A stretch of DNA of 64,000 nt from Planctomycetota bacterium (GCA_020638835.1 JACKHV010000002.1:558001-622000), one strand, 5' to 3'; positions 45,301-54,454 are shown, counted from the stretch's first letter. Notes: generated by a model from the sequence alone, not told the origin. Numbers and translations are program-made.

Positions 45301-47762
45301 TCGTACTGCGTGACCGTCGGGTCGAAGGCCGCCTGCAACATGTACCGCAAAGCGATGCGCGGAACATCCGCCGGCTGCGCGTTCGTGCCCTTGAAGCCCG
45401 CGATCCAGGCCTGTGTCTCGAGCGCGCGCCCGAAGACCTGGCGCCGCACGCGTGCGTCGAGCACCAGCGAACTGAACTGGCTCGCTCCGAAGTTCGGGTC
45501 CCACGCCGGCTCGATCCGCGTGCCCTCGTTCCAGTCGTTGAAAGTCGCGATCTGCACCCAGCGCGCGCCGCTGTCGAGCGCCGAGGTGACCGTCGTGCGG
45601 TAGAACGCGCCGCCCAGGGGATCCGCGACCCGCACGCCGAGCGGTTGCCCGTCCTCGCCCTGCAGGTTGTCGAGTCCCCAGCCCGCGACGCCCGTGTCGT
45701 CGAAGCCGGGCCAGACGATCGGAACGTGCAGGCGCCGCCACGGGTCGCCGAGCTCCCAGTTGCGGCCGAGGTCGTGCCGCTGCGCGCAGTGCAGCTCGAG
45801 CGCGGAAGCCGCAGGCGCGGGCTGCGTCGGCGTGCCGGCCGCCGCGTCCGCGAAGGTGCGGTAGCGCAGGATCTCGCGCGAGACGAGGTCCCAGCGCGAC
45901 ATGCCGCCGAAGGGCGCGCCATCGACCGGCATGGCGTCCGCGATCAGGAACAGACGCTCGCCCGTGTCGTACTCGACCCAGTCGAGGATGTCCTCCCAGT
46001 CGCTCGCGTCCAAGCACTGCGTGCCGCTGCCGTTGCACGAGCGGTCGCGGAACAGGAAGACGACGAACTTGCCGTCGCGGCGCAGCACGCCGCGCGCGTC
46101 CTCGTAGTGGTCGACGAGATACGAGAGGTCCTCCGCGATGCCGTCCTTCTTGTCGAAGAGGGTCGGCTCGCCGGACACCCAGCCCTGCATGTGGACCTTC
46201 GGCTCGTACATCACTGCCGTCTTCAGCGAGTACTGCGGATCCTCGAGCACGTCGAGGATCGACTCGAAGGTCTCCTCGTTGATCGCCTCGCTCCCCGCGA
46301 GTTCGTTCTGCACGGCGAGCTTGTGCCCGAGGTACTCGTAGACGAGGAAGTCGACGCCCAGCGCCTCGGCGAGCTCGAGGTGGTAACGCAACACGTCGGC
46401 GTCGCGCGAGTCGTACGCGCCGATCAGCGGCACGTCGTTCGAGCCGAACTCCGTCCCGACGGCGACGTCGCGCCGCCCGTTGGGCCGAAAGCACGCGGGG
46501 CTCGTCGAGCAGTCAGGATCGTGGCGGAAGCCGGTGAAGCTCGCGTCGGGCCCGGGCGGCGTGACCCAGTGCCAGTTGCGCCAGTTCTGTCCCGAGTCGA
46601 GCAGCTCGCCCGCGCCGAGCGAATAGAGCGGCGACCGGTAGCGTCCGACGTAGTTCAGACCGACCATGCGCTCGGGGTTGCCGTCGAGCGCGTTCTGCTG
46701 TCCGATCGAGACCTCGTCGACGCGCACGCTGCTCGCGATGTTCGACGTGAAGCGCAGCACCAGCTCCGTCGAGCCCGGAGGGATCGTGCCGTCGCCGATC
46801 GGCATGGTCTCGACGTAGTGCCACTCGCCGCGCTCGCGGTTCGTCGGACGCCAGCGCGTCTCCGACAGCACGGGGCTCAGGGCTCCGAGCGCGTCGCGCG
46901 CGTGCACGCCGACGTGCACCTCGTTCTGCGCGCTCGGCGACCAACCGAGCGACGCGCCGTCACCGACGCGCAGCCACGCGCCGGCTTCGACCGCCTGGCC
47001 CGCGCACAGCTCGTCCTCCGCGCCCAAGAGCGCCACGTTGCGCTCGAGCGTCGCCGTGTTCCCGAGCAGCAGCGCGCAACCGGTCCCGCGGTAGCCGCCG
47101 ATCGTCGCGTCGCTCCAACGCGCGAACGAGCCGACGTCCGCCGACCAGCCGGCCGCCTCCTCGAAGTCGCCTCCGAGGCCTGCAACGCGCGAGGGGCGCT
47201 CGAACCCGAGACGCCCCTCGTCGATGCGCACTTCGCCCGGCGCGTTCAGCGTGCACTCGAGGCGCACCGCCGAGGTCGCGGCGGACAGACCGCCGGTCGC
47301 GACGGCGGTGGAGTAGCGGAACCACGCACCGCGCGGCGCCGAGTCCAGCGCGAGGTCGGCGCGCGAGAGCTCGCGTTCGCCTCCGTTCTCGAGCGCGACG
47401 AGGCGCAGCGTCAGTGAACCGGCGCCGACGTCGCCGCCGAGCCACAGCTCGAAGCTGGCGCGCAGCCGCTCACCGGGGAAGCCGGCGACGGGCAGCGGCG
47501 CGCCGAGCTGCGCGGGCGTCCAGTCGTGCCAGAGCGTCGCGTCGCCCGCGCCGGGCAGCGCGCAGCGCGCGACGCTGCGTCCGTCCACCTCGAGCGCGCT
47601 GAAGGGCGTGCCGCCCAGGCTGCAGGCTTGTTGCCAGCCGCCGAGGCCCACCTCGAAGCCGAGGTCGGGCGCGGACAGTGCGTCCGTCCCTCCGGCCGCC
47701 ACCGACCCCGAGCCGGCCAGACAGGCCAAGCCCAGCGCCGCGGCGCGAATCCTCCTCCGCAT
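45297..47762 (-). CDS. Secreted GH99-like (WbsX/endomannosidase-type) protein
   Basis: An 821-residue exported protein with a signal peptide (1-23). Two beta-sandwich, carbohydrate-binding-like regions (about 30-190 and 200-350) show jelly-roll phrases such as GFEVGLGGW and GDFEEAAGW. A C-terminal alpha/beta domain (about 365-821) has YVGRYRSPLYSLG, IGAYDSRDADVLRYHLELAEALGVDFLVYEYLGHKL and WVQIATFNDWNEGTRIEP, the pattern of GH99-like/WbsX glycan-processing proteins. Catalytic residues cannot be fixed by eye; the motif ending NDWNEGTRIEP is the best candidate. The substrate would be a mannose-type or other glycan; this is inference. Confidence 0.68.
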   Translation of the reverse strand: MRRRIRAAALGLACLAGSGSVAAGGTDALSAPDLGFEVGLGGWQQACSLGGTPFSALEVDGRSVARCALPGAGDATLWHDWTPAQLGAPLPVAGFPGERLRASFELWLGGDVGAGSLTLRLVALENGGERELSRADLALDSAPRGAWFRYSTAVATGGLSAATSAVRLECTLNAPGEVRIDEGRLGFERPSRVAGLGGDFEEAAGWSADVGSFARWSDATIGGYRGTGCALLLGNTATLERNVALLGAEDELCAGQAVEAGAWLRVGDGASLGWSPSAQNEVHVGVHARDALGALSPVLSETRWRPTNRERGEWHYVETMPIGDGTIPPGSTELVLRFTSNIASSVRVDEVSIGQQNALDGNPERMVGLNYVGRYRSPLYSLGAGELLDSGQNWRNWHWVTPPGPDASFTGFRHDPDCSTSPACFRPNGRRDVAVGTEFGSNDVPLIGAYDSRDADVLRYHLELAEALGVDFLVYEYLGHKLAVQNELAGSEAINEETFESILDVLEDPQYSLKTAVMYEPKVHMQGWVSGEPTLFDKKDGIAEDLSYLVDHYEDARGVLRRDGKFVVFLFRDRSCNGSGTQCLDASDWEDILDWVEYDTGERLFLIADAMPVDGAPFGGMSRWDLVSREILRYRTFADAAAGTPTQPAPAASALELHCAQRHDLGRNWELGDPWRRLHVPIVWPGFDDTGVAGWGLDNLQGEDGQPLGVRVADPLGGAFYRTTVTSALDSGARWVQIATFNDWNEGTRIEPAWDPNFGASQFSSLVLDARVRRQVFGRALETQAWIAGFKGTNAQPADVPRIALRYMLQAAFDPTVTQYD

Positions 47763-47882
47763 CGGGTCTCCCCCTCCTCTCGCTCTTCTCCCGCTCTCCT
47801 CGCGCGGCGCGCCGCAGGCCTCCGCCCCTGCGCTCCACGGCGCGATCTCCCGGCCGCGCAGACCCGATCATAATGAAACTTC

Positions 47883-49088
47883 CTAGACGCGCAATGCACC
47901 GGCGCGCAGACCGAGTCCGACCAGCAGCGCGGCGGCGAGCGCGAGCCAGCTGGCGAGGGTCCCATGCCTCGAATCGGCGGGTGGGCCGGGGCCGGCGCCG
48001 CGGTGACGGCCCCCGGGACCCGCGGCGCGGCGCTCGGCGGGCGCCACCGCGCCGGGCGGAGGCGGCACAGAGCTCTCGAGGGCGTCGATCCAGGCGAGCG
48101 CGAAGGCGCGACGGTCGCCCTCGATCGCGAGCGGATCGGTGAGTGCGAGCTGCAGCTGACCCGTGCGCGTCGCCAGCGCAGCGGCGCCTTCGCGGTCGCG
48201 CCAGAGGACCTCCCCCGCCGGCTCTTGCGCGGCGGCGCCGCTGAGCTGCCAACCGTCGCCGAGCACCACGCGGGCGCCCTCGCGCGACGCGCCGGAGCCG
48301 ACGCGCAGATCCGCACCGGACGCGACGAGTTCGATGCCGCGCTCGCGCGCCCACGCCTCGCTCAACCCGCGCAGTTCCCGCGGCAAGCTCGCGTCGAGCA
48401 CGAGCCGCACCGGCGACGCCGCGCCGAGCTCGATGCGCGCACCGTCGCGCAGCTCGACGAGCCGACCGTCGACGCGACCGACGATGCCGTCGACGTGCGC
48501 GCCGCCCGACGCGCACCACGACGCCTCGCGGGACTCCGGCGCGCGATCGGTGACCCACAGCGCGTCGGCGCGGTCGACCTCGGACCACGGCATCGCGGTC
48601 GTCGTGCGGTTGGTGGCGCGCAGCCAGTCGGGCGGCGGCTCGAGACCGCGCACGGACTCCCAGTGCGCGCCGTCGAAGCGTGTCCACAGCGCGGGTCCGT
48701 CGATCCACTCGCGCGCCGCGCGCAGGGCGACATCGATGCGTCGGTCTTCGCCGGCGCTCTGCGCTTCCTCGCGCCACGGCAGGTACATGCTCGCGCGCGT
48801 GTCGAGCACGACGCGCCACTCCGGCGCGGCCTCGCGGTGCGTACGCGGACCCGCCAGGGCGAGCGCGCCGAGCGCGAGCCCGAGGAACAGCGCGTAGAGC
48901 CCCGGCGGCACGCCGCGGCCGCGCGTCGTGGGGCGCGCGGCGGAGCGTTCGAGCACCTCGCGCCAGATGTCGAGCGTGCCCGTCGCGCGCTCGTGCGGCG
49001 GACGCGGGCGGCGCGCGAGCAGCCACAGCACGAGCGGCAGCGCGAGCAGGAAGAGCGCGGACGCGCGTTGGAACTCGAGGCCGAGCAC
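47883..49088 (-). CDS. BatA/VWA-like membrane protein with degenerate metal site
   Basis: The 401-residue product starts LEFQRASALFLLALPLVLWLLARR, the N-terminal BatA/aerotolerance segment, with a second helix near 65-82 and a final one near 380-398. Between them is a von Willebrand A-like region beginning WRVVLDTRASMYLP. The MIDAS serine is replaced: DTRAS instead of DxSxS. Beyond that the domain is Ala/Arg rich and poorly conserved. It lies 4 nt downstream of a DUF58 gene, the usual partner in BatA/DUF58 operons, but no MoxR ATPase gene is present in the window. Confidence 0.72.
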   Translation of the reverse strand: MLGLEFQRASALFLLALPLVLWLLARRPRPPHERATGTLDIWREVLERSAARPTTRGRGVPPGLYALFLGLALGALALAGPRTHREAAPEWRVVLDTRASMYLPWREEAQSAGEDRRIDVALRAAREWIDGPALWTRFDGAHWESVRGLEPPPDWLRATNRTTTAMPWSEVDRADALWVTDRAPESREASWCASGGAHVDGIVGRVDGRLVELRDGARIELGAASPVRLVLDASLPRELRGLSEAWARERGIELVASGADLRVGSGASREGARVVLGDGWQLSGAAAQEPAGEVLWRDREGAAALATRTGQLQLALTDPLAIEGDRRAFALAWIDALESSVPPPPGAVAPAERRAAGPGGRHRGAGPGPPADSRHGTLASWLALAAALLVGLGLRAGALRV

Positions 49089-49092
49089 GGAT

Positions 49093-49980
49093 TCAGTCGC
49101 CGAGCAGCGGCGTCAGGAGTTCCTCGAAGGGTCGCGCGCTGCTGCCCGCGACGTGGATCGCGCCGTGACGCGCGGCGGCCGTGCGCCACGCGTCGATGCG
49201 CGATTCGAGCCGTTGTTCGTAAGCGGTCAGCAGCGCGTCGTCGACGACGAGTTCGACGCGCTGCCCGTCCTCCAGATCGACGAGCCGCGTCGAACCGAGC
49301 GGCGGCGCGAACTCCGTCGGCGCGAGCACCTGCACGCCGCAGAGCCGACGCCCGCGCGTGTGGTGCACGAACCACTTGCGCGGTTCGCCGTCGAGGAAGT
49401 CGCCGATCCCGAACAGGCGATCGCTGCCGGGCCGCTCGGACTCGCAGAGCGCCGCGAGACCGGCGCGACCTTCCGCGCGCGTCGCCTGCAGGAAGGCCAG
49501 CAGGCCGCCCCAGTCGGCGGATCGACGCAGCTCGAAGCTGCGCGCTCCCGCGCCGGCGCCGGCCGAGAGCACGACACGCACGCGCGCGTCGAGCGCGAGG
49601 CCGACGCGCGCCAGACCGGCGGCGCACTCCGCCGCGCGCTGCAGCTTCCCCGGCGCGCCGATGCCCATCGACGCCGAGCGGTCGAGCCAGATCGCCCAGC
49701 GCTCGCCGGCTTCGCGGCGCTCGACGCGCACGAAGGGCTTGTCGAGGCGCGCGAGCAGGTCCCAGTCGAGGCGGCGCAGATCCTCGCCGTGGCGGTAGGG
49801 CCGGTGTCCAGCGAAGTCCTCGCCGGGACCGAGCAAGCTTGCACGCCCTGCGCCTTCGCGCCCGGCACGGCGCCTCACGAGGCGCGAGACCAACGCGGCG
49901 CAGCGCTCGGAGAAGCCGTCGTCGAAGACGACTTCCGCCGCGCGACGCAATCCGTCGGTTCCCTTCCGCTCCGTCCGCAC
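49093..49980 (-). CDS. DUF58 family protein
   Basis: The 295-residue protein has the DUF58 core GPGEDFAGHRPYRHGEDLRRLDWDLLARLDKPFVRVERREAGERWAIWLDRSASMG, which includes the VWA metal-site DxSxS (DRSAS). Such proteins usually work with a MoxR AAA+ ATPase in assembly or activation of metalloenzymes or surface complexes. The GTG at 49980 is the start; no ribosome site is obvious. It is 31 nt downstream of the SpoIIE phosphatase gene and 4 nt upstream of the BatA-like gene, so the three may share a transcript. Confidence 0.88.
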   Translation of the reverse strand: MRTERKGTDGLRRAAEVVFDDGFSERCAALVSRLVRRRAGREGAGRASLLGPGEDFAGHRPYRHGEDLRRLDWDLLARLDKPFVRVERREAGERWAIWLDRSASMGIGAPGKLQRAAECAAGLARVGLALDARVRVVLSAGAGAGARSFELRRSADWGGLLAFLQATRAEGRAGLAALCESERPGSDRLFGIGDFLDGEPRKWFVHHTRGRRLCGVQVLAPTEFAPPLGSTRLVDLEDGQRVELVVDDALLTAYEQRLESRIDAWRTAAARHGAIHVAGSSARPFEELLTPLLGD

Positions 49981-50011
49981 CCGCCGGAGAACGATGCCCG
50001 CGCGCTCCGGT

Positions 50012-51421
50012 TCAGCTCGCCACGCGGCGCACGCAGACGACCGTCATGTCGTCCTCGCGCCGACCGCCGGCGAAGGCCAGCACGGACTCGACGATCGCCT
50101 CGGTGAGCTCGCGCGCGTTCGCCGCCTGCGGCCCGGCCGTGCGCAGCGTCTCCGCGAGTCGTTCCTCGCCGTAGAGGTCGTCCTCCGCGTCTTCGTGCCG
50201 CGCTTCGGCGAGACCGTCGGTGATCAGCAACATGACGTCGCCGTCCTCGAGCTTGACGACTTCCGACTCCTCGTACGGGAAGCCGTCCATCATGCCGAGC
50301 GCGGGTCCGTGTCCGGCGATGCGCTCGACGTCGCCCGACGCCGCGCGCCAGACGAAAGCCGCGGGGTGCCCCGCGTTCAAGCTGCGCACCTCACCGTTCT
50401 TGCCGAGCACGGCGAGGAAGAGCGTGACGAAGGTCCCGTCCTCGCTGCGCTCGCCGAGGTCCTCGTTCAGCATGCCGATCGCGACCGCCGGGTCGTCGAC
50501 GACGCGCAGCAAGGAGCGCAAGCTCGCCTGCGCCGAGGCGGTCACCAGCGCGGGACCGATGCCGTGACCGGTGACGTCGCCGATCACGACGCCCATGTTG
50601 CCGCCGCGCGTCTTGACGAAGTCGTAGAAGTCGCCGCTGGTGCGCTCCGCCGACTGGTACCAGCCGAACAGGTCGTAGCCTTCGACGCCCTCGGGGATGC
50701 GCGGCATGAATCCGCGTTGCACCTCGCTGGCGAGTTCCAGCGACTGTTCGAGGCGCACCTTCATCAGCGAGTCGAGGTGCAGACGCGCGCTCTCGAGCGC
50801 CACCGCGATCTGTTGCGAGAGCGCGGTGAAGTACGACAGGTCCTGCATGCTGAACTCGCGCGTCGCCGCCTTCGAGTCCACGTACAGCACGCCGCGCAGC
50901 CCATCGCGCTTGCTGCCCGCCGCGTCGAGCGGCGCGCACATCAGCGCGCGCAGCTTGAGGTCGAAGACGCTCGCGCCGAGGTCCATCGCCTCCGCCGCGG
51001 AGTTGAACATGTCCTTCAGCGGCTGGCCCGTCTCGAGCACCATGCGCACGGCGCTGGTCGAGTAGCGTTCGTCGGAGTCGAGGTCGCTGCCGCCCCGCTT
51101 CCGCCCCACCTCGGTCGCCAGTTCGCCGTCCGAGCGCGAGAAGACGAGGAACCCGCGCTCCGCGCCGGTCCGCCGGATCGAGGCGTCGACGATGTACGTG
51201 AGCAGCTCCTCGAGGTCGTCGGATCCGGAGACGCGAGCCACTCGTTCCGAAATGCGCGCGATCTCCTCGAGCAGGCCTTCGACCGAGCGCTGGTCGCGCT
51301 CGGCGTCACCCGTCAGGAACTGCGTCGCGTGCCGATCCGCCCCCGACGAAGCCTCCGCCGCACCGCTCGCCACGGGAGCCTGCGGGACCTCGTCCTTCTG
51401 CTTGCGCTTCCAGAATGCCAT
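50012..51421 (-). CDS. GAF-domain PP2C (SpoIIE/RsbU-type) phosphatase
   Basis: The 469-residue cytoplasmic protein has a GAF domain (about residues 60-205) with ERGFLVFSRSDGE and GVLYVDSK. A short linker helix (LMKVRLEQSLELASEVQRGFMPRIP) leads to a SpoIIE-type PP2C domain (about 240-465) with SAERTSGDFYDFVKTRGGNMGVVIGDVTGHGIGPALVTA, the conserved metal-binding Asp residues, and REDDMTVVCVR at the end. Such enzymes dephosphorylate STAS anti-sigma antagonists. A STAS gene diverges 153 bp away. The ATG at 51421 is preceded by TAGGAT and 7 nt only, so the mRNA is probably leaderless. Confidence 0.9.
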   Translation of the reverse strand: MAFWKRKQKDEVPQAPVASGAAEASSGADRHATQFLTGDAERDQRSVEGLLEEIARISERVARVSGSDDLEELLTYIVDASIRRTGAERGFLVFSRSDGELATEVGRKRGGSDLDSDERYSTSAVRMVLETGQPLKDMFNSAAEAMDLGASVFDLKLRALMCAPLDAAGSKRDGLRGVLYVDSKAATREFSMQDLSYFTALSQQIAVALESARLHLDSLMKVRLEQSLELASEVQRGFMPRIPEGVEGYDLFGWYQSAERTSGDFYDFVKTRGGNMGVVIGDVTGHGIGPALVTASAQASLRSLLRVVDDPAVAIGMLNEDLGERSEDGTFVTLFLAVLGKNGEVRSLNAGHPAAFVWRAASGDVERIAGHGPALGMMDGFPYEESEVVKLEDGDVMLLITDGLAEARHEDAEDDLYGEERLAETLRTAGPQAANARELTEAIVESVLAFAGGRREDDMTVVCVRRVAS

Positions 51422-51428
51422 CGCGCGC

Positions 51429-51434
51429 ATCCTA
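51429..51434 (-). promoter_or_regulatory. TAGGAT -10 box, leaderless start
   Basis: On the minus strand TAGGAT occupies 51434-51429, seven bases before the ATG at 51421. On the other strand a TAGGCT at 51527-51532 may drive the divergent STAS gene. Confidence 0.45.
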
Positions 51435-51574
51435 CCCAGCGCGGGCGGCGCTTGGCACCGCCCTGAGCCCGGATTCGGAAGCGCCCGACGTCGAGGCAGC
51501 AGCGTGCATTTCCGCGGCTCGCCGAGTAGGCTCTGCGCTCTTCCTGACCCCTTCAGAGCCCCTGGAGCGCCCAC

Positions 51575-52399
51575 ATGCACATCTCCGTGGAACCCCGCAA
51601 CGGCTACGCTGTCCTCCACCTGCGTGGCGAGTTCGACACCTACTACGTCCCGGCCCTGCAGGACGAAGTGAACGGCCTCAGCGAGTCCGGGGTCAACAAC
51701 CTCGTGCTCAACCTGCGCCTGGTGCGCTTCATCAACTCGACCGCGCTCGGCGCGATGATCAAGTTCAGCAAGCAGCTGACGGCCGCCGGCGGCGCCCTGC
51801 GCATCTCCCGCCCCAGCAAGTTCTGCCGCGACATCATCGAGAAGGTCGGCCTGGACCGCGTCGTGCCCGTCTACGACTCCGACGAGGAAGCCGGGGCCTC
51901 CTTCAAGGCGGCGGTCGTGACGACCGGTGAGACCGACAAGGTCTTCGAAGAGGACCAGTCCTCCGTGCTGTTCTCCCCCGCCGACCGCTCCCGCGTCGAA
52001 CACTTCCTCTCCGAAGAGGAGCGCTCGGGCGGCCAGGGCAAGAACCCGATCCACCAGCACTCCTTCGGCGACAAGTGGTCGGGCCTCGGGCGCATGGCCG
52101 GCCTCGACGATGAAGGCCTCTCGTTCACCTGGGAAGGCGGGCGTACGAGCCTCGATCCGTTCACCATGGCTCAGATGCTGGCCCTCGGCACCGACTGGAA
52201 GGTCAAGTTCCGCCTCCCGCTGCTGCAGAAGGGCTACTGCGAGGCGATGACGACCGTCAACGAGGTCGAGGAACGCCCCGGCGGCGTCAAGGTCCGCGTC
52301 GCCTTCAAGGAGATCGACGAGGACACGCTCGCCTCCGTCCGCCAGTACGCGGCGGACATGTCCTACCTCAAGGACGAGCTCAAGAAGGCGACCGAGTAG
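51575..52399 (+). CDS. STAS domain anti-sigma antagonist fused to a PilZ-like domain
   Basis: Residues 1-100 form a STAS domain: GYAVLHLRGEFDTYYVPALQDEVN, then VLNLRLVRFINSTALGAMIKFSK with the phosphorylatable Ser55. An acidic linker follows, and the remainder (about 160-274) resembles a PilZ beta-barrel (WSGLGRMAGLDDEGLSFTWEG, WKVKFRLPLL). The c-di-GMP residues are not clear: an RxxxR is not obvious and the D/NxSxxG is altered to LDDEG. TGGAG precedes the ATG. Its neighbour across the divergent promoter is a SpoIIE phosphatase, the expected activator of such an antagonist. Confidence 0.82.
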   Translation: MHISVEPRNGYAVLHLRGEFDTYYVPALQDEVNGLSESGVNNLVLNLRLVRFINSTALGAMIKFSKQLTAAGGALRISRPSKFCRDIIEKVGLDRVVPVYDSDEEAGASFKAAVVTTGETDKVFEEDQSSVLFSPADRSRVEHFLSEEERSGGQGKNPIHQHSFGDKWSGLGRMAGLDDEGLSFTWEGGRTSLDPFTMAQMLALGTDWKVKFRLPLLQKGYCEAMTTVNEVEERPGGVKVRVAFKEIDEDTLASVRQYAADMSYLKDELKKATE

Positions 52400-52424
52400 G
52401 CGCTCGAGTCGCGGCTCGCGAACA

Positions 52425-52459
52425 TCGGAGGTTCGATCCTACGCGGGTCGGACCTCCGA
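52425..52459. terminator. Bidirectional hairpin terminator
   Basis: TCGGAGGTTCGATCC pairs with GGGTCGGACCTCCGA as a 15-bp RNA stem with two G-U pairs around a 5-nt loop, between the convergent STAS gene and the glycosyltransferase gene. Confidence 0.75.
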
Positions 52460-52493
52460 CGCGTTCCGGGAGAGCGACGATCCGTGCGCGCGA

Positions 52494-53711
52494 CTACTCG
52501 GTGCACGCGCGGGCTTCGACGGCGGTCTCCTCGGTCTCGCCGTGCAGCTCGAGGAAGAGCTCTTCGAAGTGCTGCGCGACGACCGGCCAGGCGAGCCGCT
52601 CTTCCGCGATCTGGCGCGCGCGCACTCCCCAGCGCTTGCGCGACTCGGGCGAGATCGACGCGCGTCCGAGCGCCGCGGTCCAGGCCGTCAGGTCGCCGGG
52701 TGCGACGAGCAGGCCGCTGCCGCCGTCCTCGACGAGGAACTCGAAGCGCGGGAGGCGCGAGGCGATCACCGGGAGCCCGCAGGCCATCGCGCGCGGGATC
52801 TGCTTGCCGCGCACCGTGTCGTCGAGCGCCGGGACGGCGAGCAGTGTCGCGGCACCCATCAGGCCGGGGAGTTCTTCGCGGCGCGGACGTCCGAGCCAGT
52901 GCACGCGCGAACCGATGCCGAGGCGACCCGCGTGCGCGCGCAGGCGCTGACGCTCCGGACCTTCGCCGGCGAGCACCAGCGACCAGTCCGAGCGCTGTCC
53001 TACTGTCTTCGCGAAGGCTTCGATCAGCACCTCGAGTCCGCGGCCGGTCGTGAGGCGACCGACGTACAGCAGGATGCGTCCGTGGATGCCGTGGTCGACG
53101 ACCTGGTTCGAGGCGAGGCCGGGGCGGTAGAAGTCGAGCGAGACGCCGGACGGCAGCTTCACGACGCGCTCAGCGGCGAAGCCTTCGTGGATCGCCTGCG
53201 CCTGCGCCACGGGATCGAGCGCGACGACGCGACGCGCCATGCGGCGCACGAAGGGCCCCCACAGGCGCTCGCCGACGCCGCGCAGGAAGCGCTCCCACCA
53301 GTTGCCGTCCCCGGCGAAGCCTGCCTCGACGAGCACCAGCGGGACCTTCAGCGAGCGCGCGGCACGCGCGCCTTCGAAGGCCGCCGGCGAGAGCGCGTCG
53401 TAGGCGACGATCAGGTCGGGCTCGTAGCGCAGGATCCCGCCCAGCCCGCTGCCGATCGGCCGGCCCTGCGCGTCCAGCTCCTCGCCGGAACGCGGGATCA
53501 GCCCCTCGGGCGCGCCGAAGCCGCGCACGGCGTACCCACGACCGAGCAGCTCGCGCGCGAGCTGCGGCGCGTGCGCGCCTCCCTTCACCCGCAGGGTGAA
53601 CGGATTGACCACGAGAGCGATGCGTCGGAGGGAGGTCACGGGGGACGGGAGCCGGAGAGGATCGGCTGACGGAGGGGCTTCCGCCAGTGCCCTTTCGGTT
53701 GTTGGACACAT
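52494..53711 (-). CDS. GT4-type glycosyltransferase
   Basis: The protein has a GT-B fold. The N-terminal domain starts RRIALVVNPFTLRVKGGAHAPQLARELLGRGYAV, the acceptor side. The C-terminal half has RILLYVGRLTTGRGLEVLIEAFAK, LVLAGEGPERQRLR, and RGKQIPRAMACGLPVIASRLPRFEFLVEDGGSGLLVAPGD, the GT4 nucleotide-sugar region with the E-x7-E-like motif altered at the first Glu. ATG 53711 gives 405 residues; a GTG at 53639, giving 381 residues, starts at the fold itself. The acceptor is unknown. It faces the STAS gene across a terminator. Confidence 0.83.
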   Translation of the reverse strand: MCPTTERALAEAPPSADPLRLPSPVTSLRRIALVVNPFTLRVKGGAHAPQLARELLGRGYAVRGFGAPEGLIPRSGEELDAQGRPIGSGLGGILRYEPDLIVAYDALSPAAFEGARAARSLKVPLVLVEAGFAGDGNWWERFLRGVGERLWGPFVRRMARRVVALDPVAQAQAIHEGFAAERVVKLPSGVSLDFYRPGLASNQVVDHGIHGRILLYVGRLTTGRGLEVLIEAFAKTVGQRSDWSLVLAGEGPERQRLRAHAGRLGIGSRVHWLGRPRREELPGLMGAATLLAVPALDDTVRGKQIPRAMACGLPVIASRLPRFEFLVEDGGSGLLVAPGDLTAWTAALGRASISPESRKRWGVRARQIAEERLAWPVVAQHFEELFLELHGETEETAVEARACTE

Positions 53712-53783
53712 TGCGCTCAAGCGCGAGTGGGGTCTGCCGAGAACCTTCGCGTCCCTCTCCGACCGGCCCCCATCCAGGACCCC

Positions 53784-54425
53784 ATGCGACCGAGCGATCA
53801 CCCCTTCGAATTCGGACCGAACTCGCCCCTCCCGGGCACCCAGGCGCCCAAGTGCGCCCTCTTCATCGACCGCTGGGGGACGCTCCTCGAGCAGCCGGAG
53901 AAGGGCTGGTGCGCCCGCTTCAAGGACGCCGAGTTCTCGCCCGGCGCGCTGGAGAGCCTGTTCCGCGCCCACCAGGCCGGCTGGATGATCTACCTGATCG
54001 GCAACGAGGACGCCGTGGCCCGCGGCCGCATCACCGACTCCACCTGGGAGCGCTTCGAGAGCGAGCTGCTGCAGGCGCTCTCCTCCTACGGCATCCCGGT
54101 GCAGCGCAACTACGCCTGCCTCGACGACCCGCAGAACGGCAAGCCGCCGCACGACAAGGACTCCGTCTTCCTGCTGCCGAACACGGGCGCCATGTACCAC
54201 GCCAAGCAGCACGACGGCGTCGACCTCGAGCGCAGCTGGGTGATCGGCGACTCGACGATCGAACTCGCCGCCGGCTGGCGCGCCGGTTGCCGCCTCGCGG
54301 CGGTCCGCTCGGGCGTCGCGCTCGCCGACTGCGAGCTCGACGTGCAGCCCGAGATCTGGGGCAGCTCGCTCTCCCAGGTCGTCTACGAGCTGGTCGAGCT
54401 GAGCGAGCAGCGCGCCCGCGCCTGA
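53784..54425 (+). CDS. HAD-IIIA-like protein with altered catalytic motifs
   Basis: The 213-residue protein matches the HAD (GmhB/HisB-type) layout. Motif I is CALFIDRWGTLLE, motif II YLIGNED, and motif IV WVIGDSTIELAAG. In motif I the second Asp of DxD is replaced by Trp31 (Asp29-Arg30-Trp31), which should remove the general acid/base. In motif IV the second Asp is Glu160 (Asp156 kept). It is therefore likely to be inactive or changed as a phosphatase. It is the size of GmhB-type enzymes. The ATG has no strong ribosome site. It is followed by a strong terminator. Confidence 0.78.
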   Translation: MRPSDHPFEFGPNSPLPGTQAPKCALFIDRWGTLLEQPEKGWCARFKDAEFSPGALESLFRAHQAGWMIYLIGNEDAVARGRITDSTWERFESELLQALSSYGIPVQRNYACLDDPQNGKPPHDKDSVFLLPNTGAMYHAKQHDGVDLERSWVIGDSTIELAAGWRAGCRLAAVRSGVALADCELDVQPEIWGSSLSQVVYELVELSEQRARA

Positions 54426-54454
54426 CCCCTTCGGGCCCTCACGCACTCCCTTCC

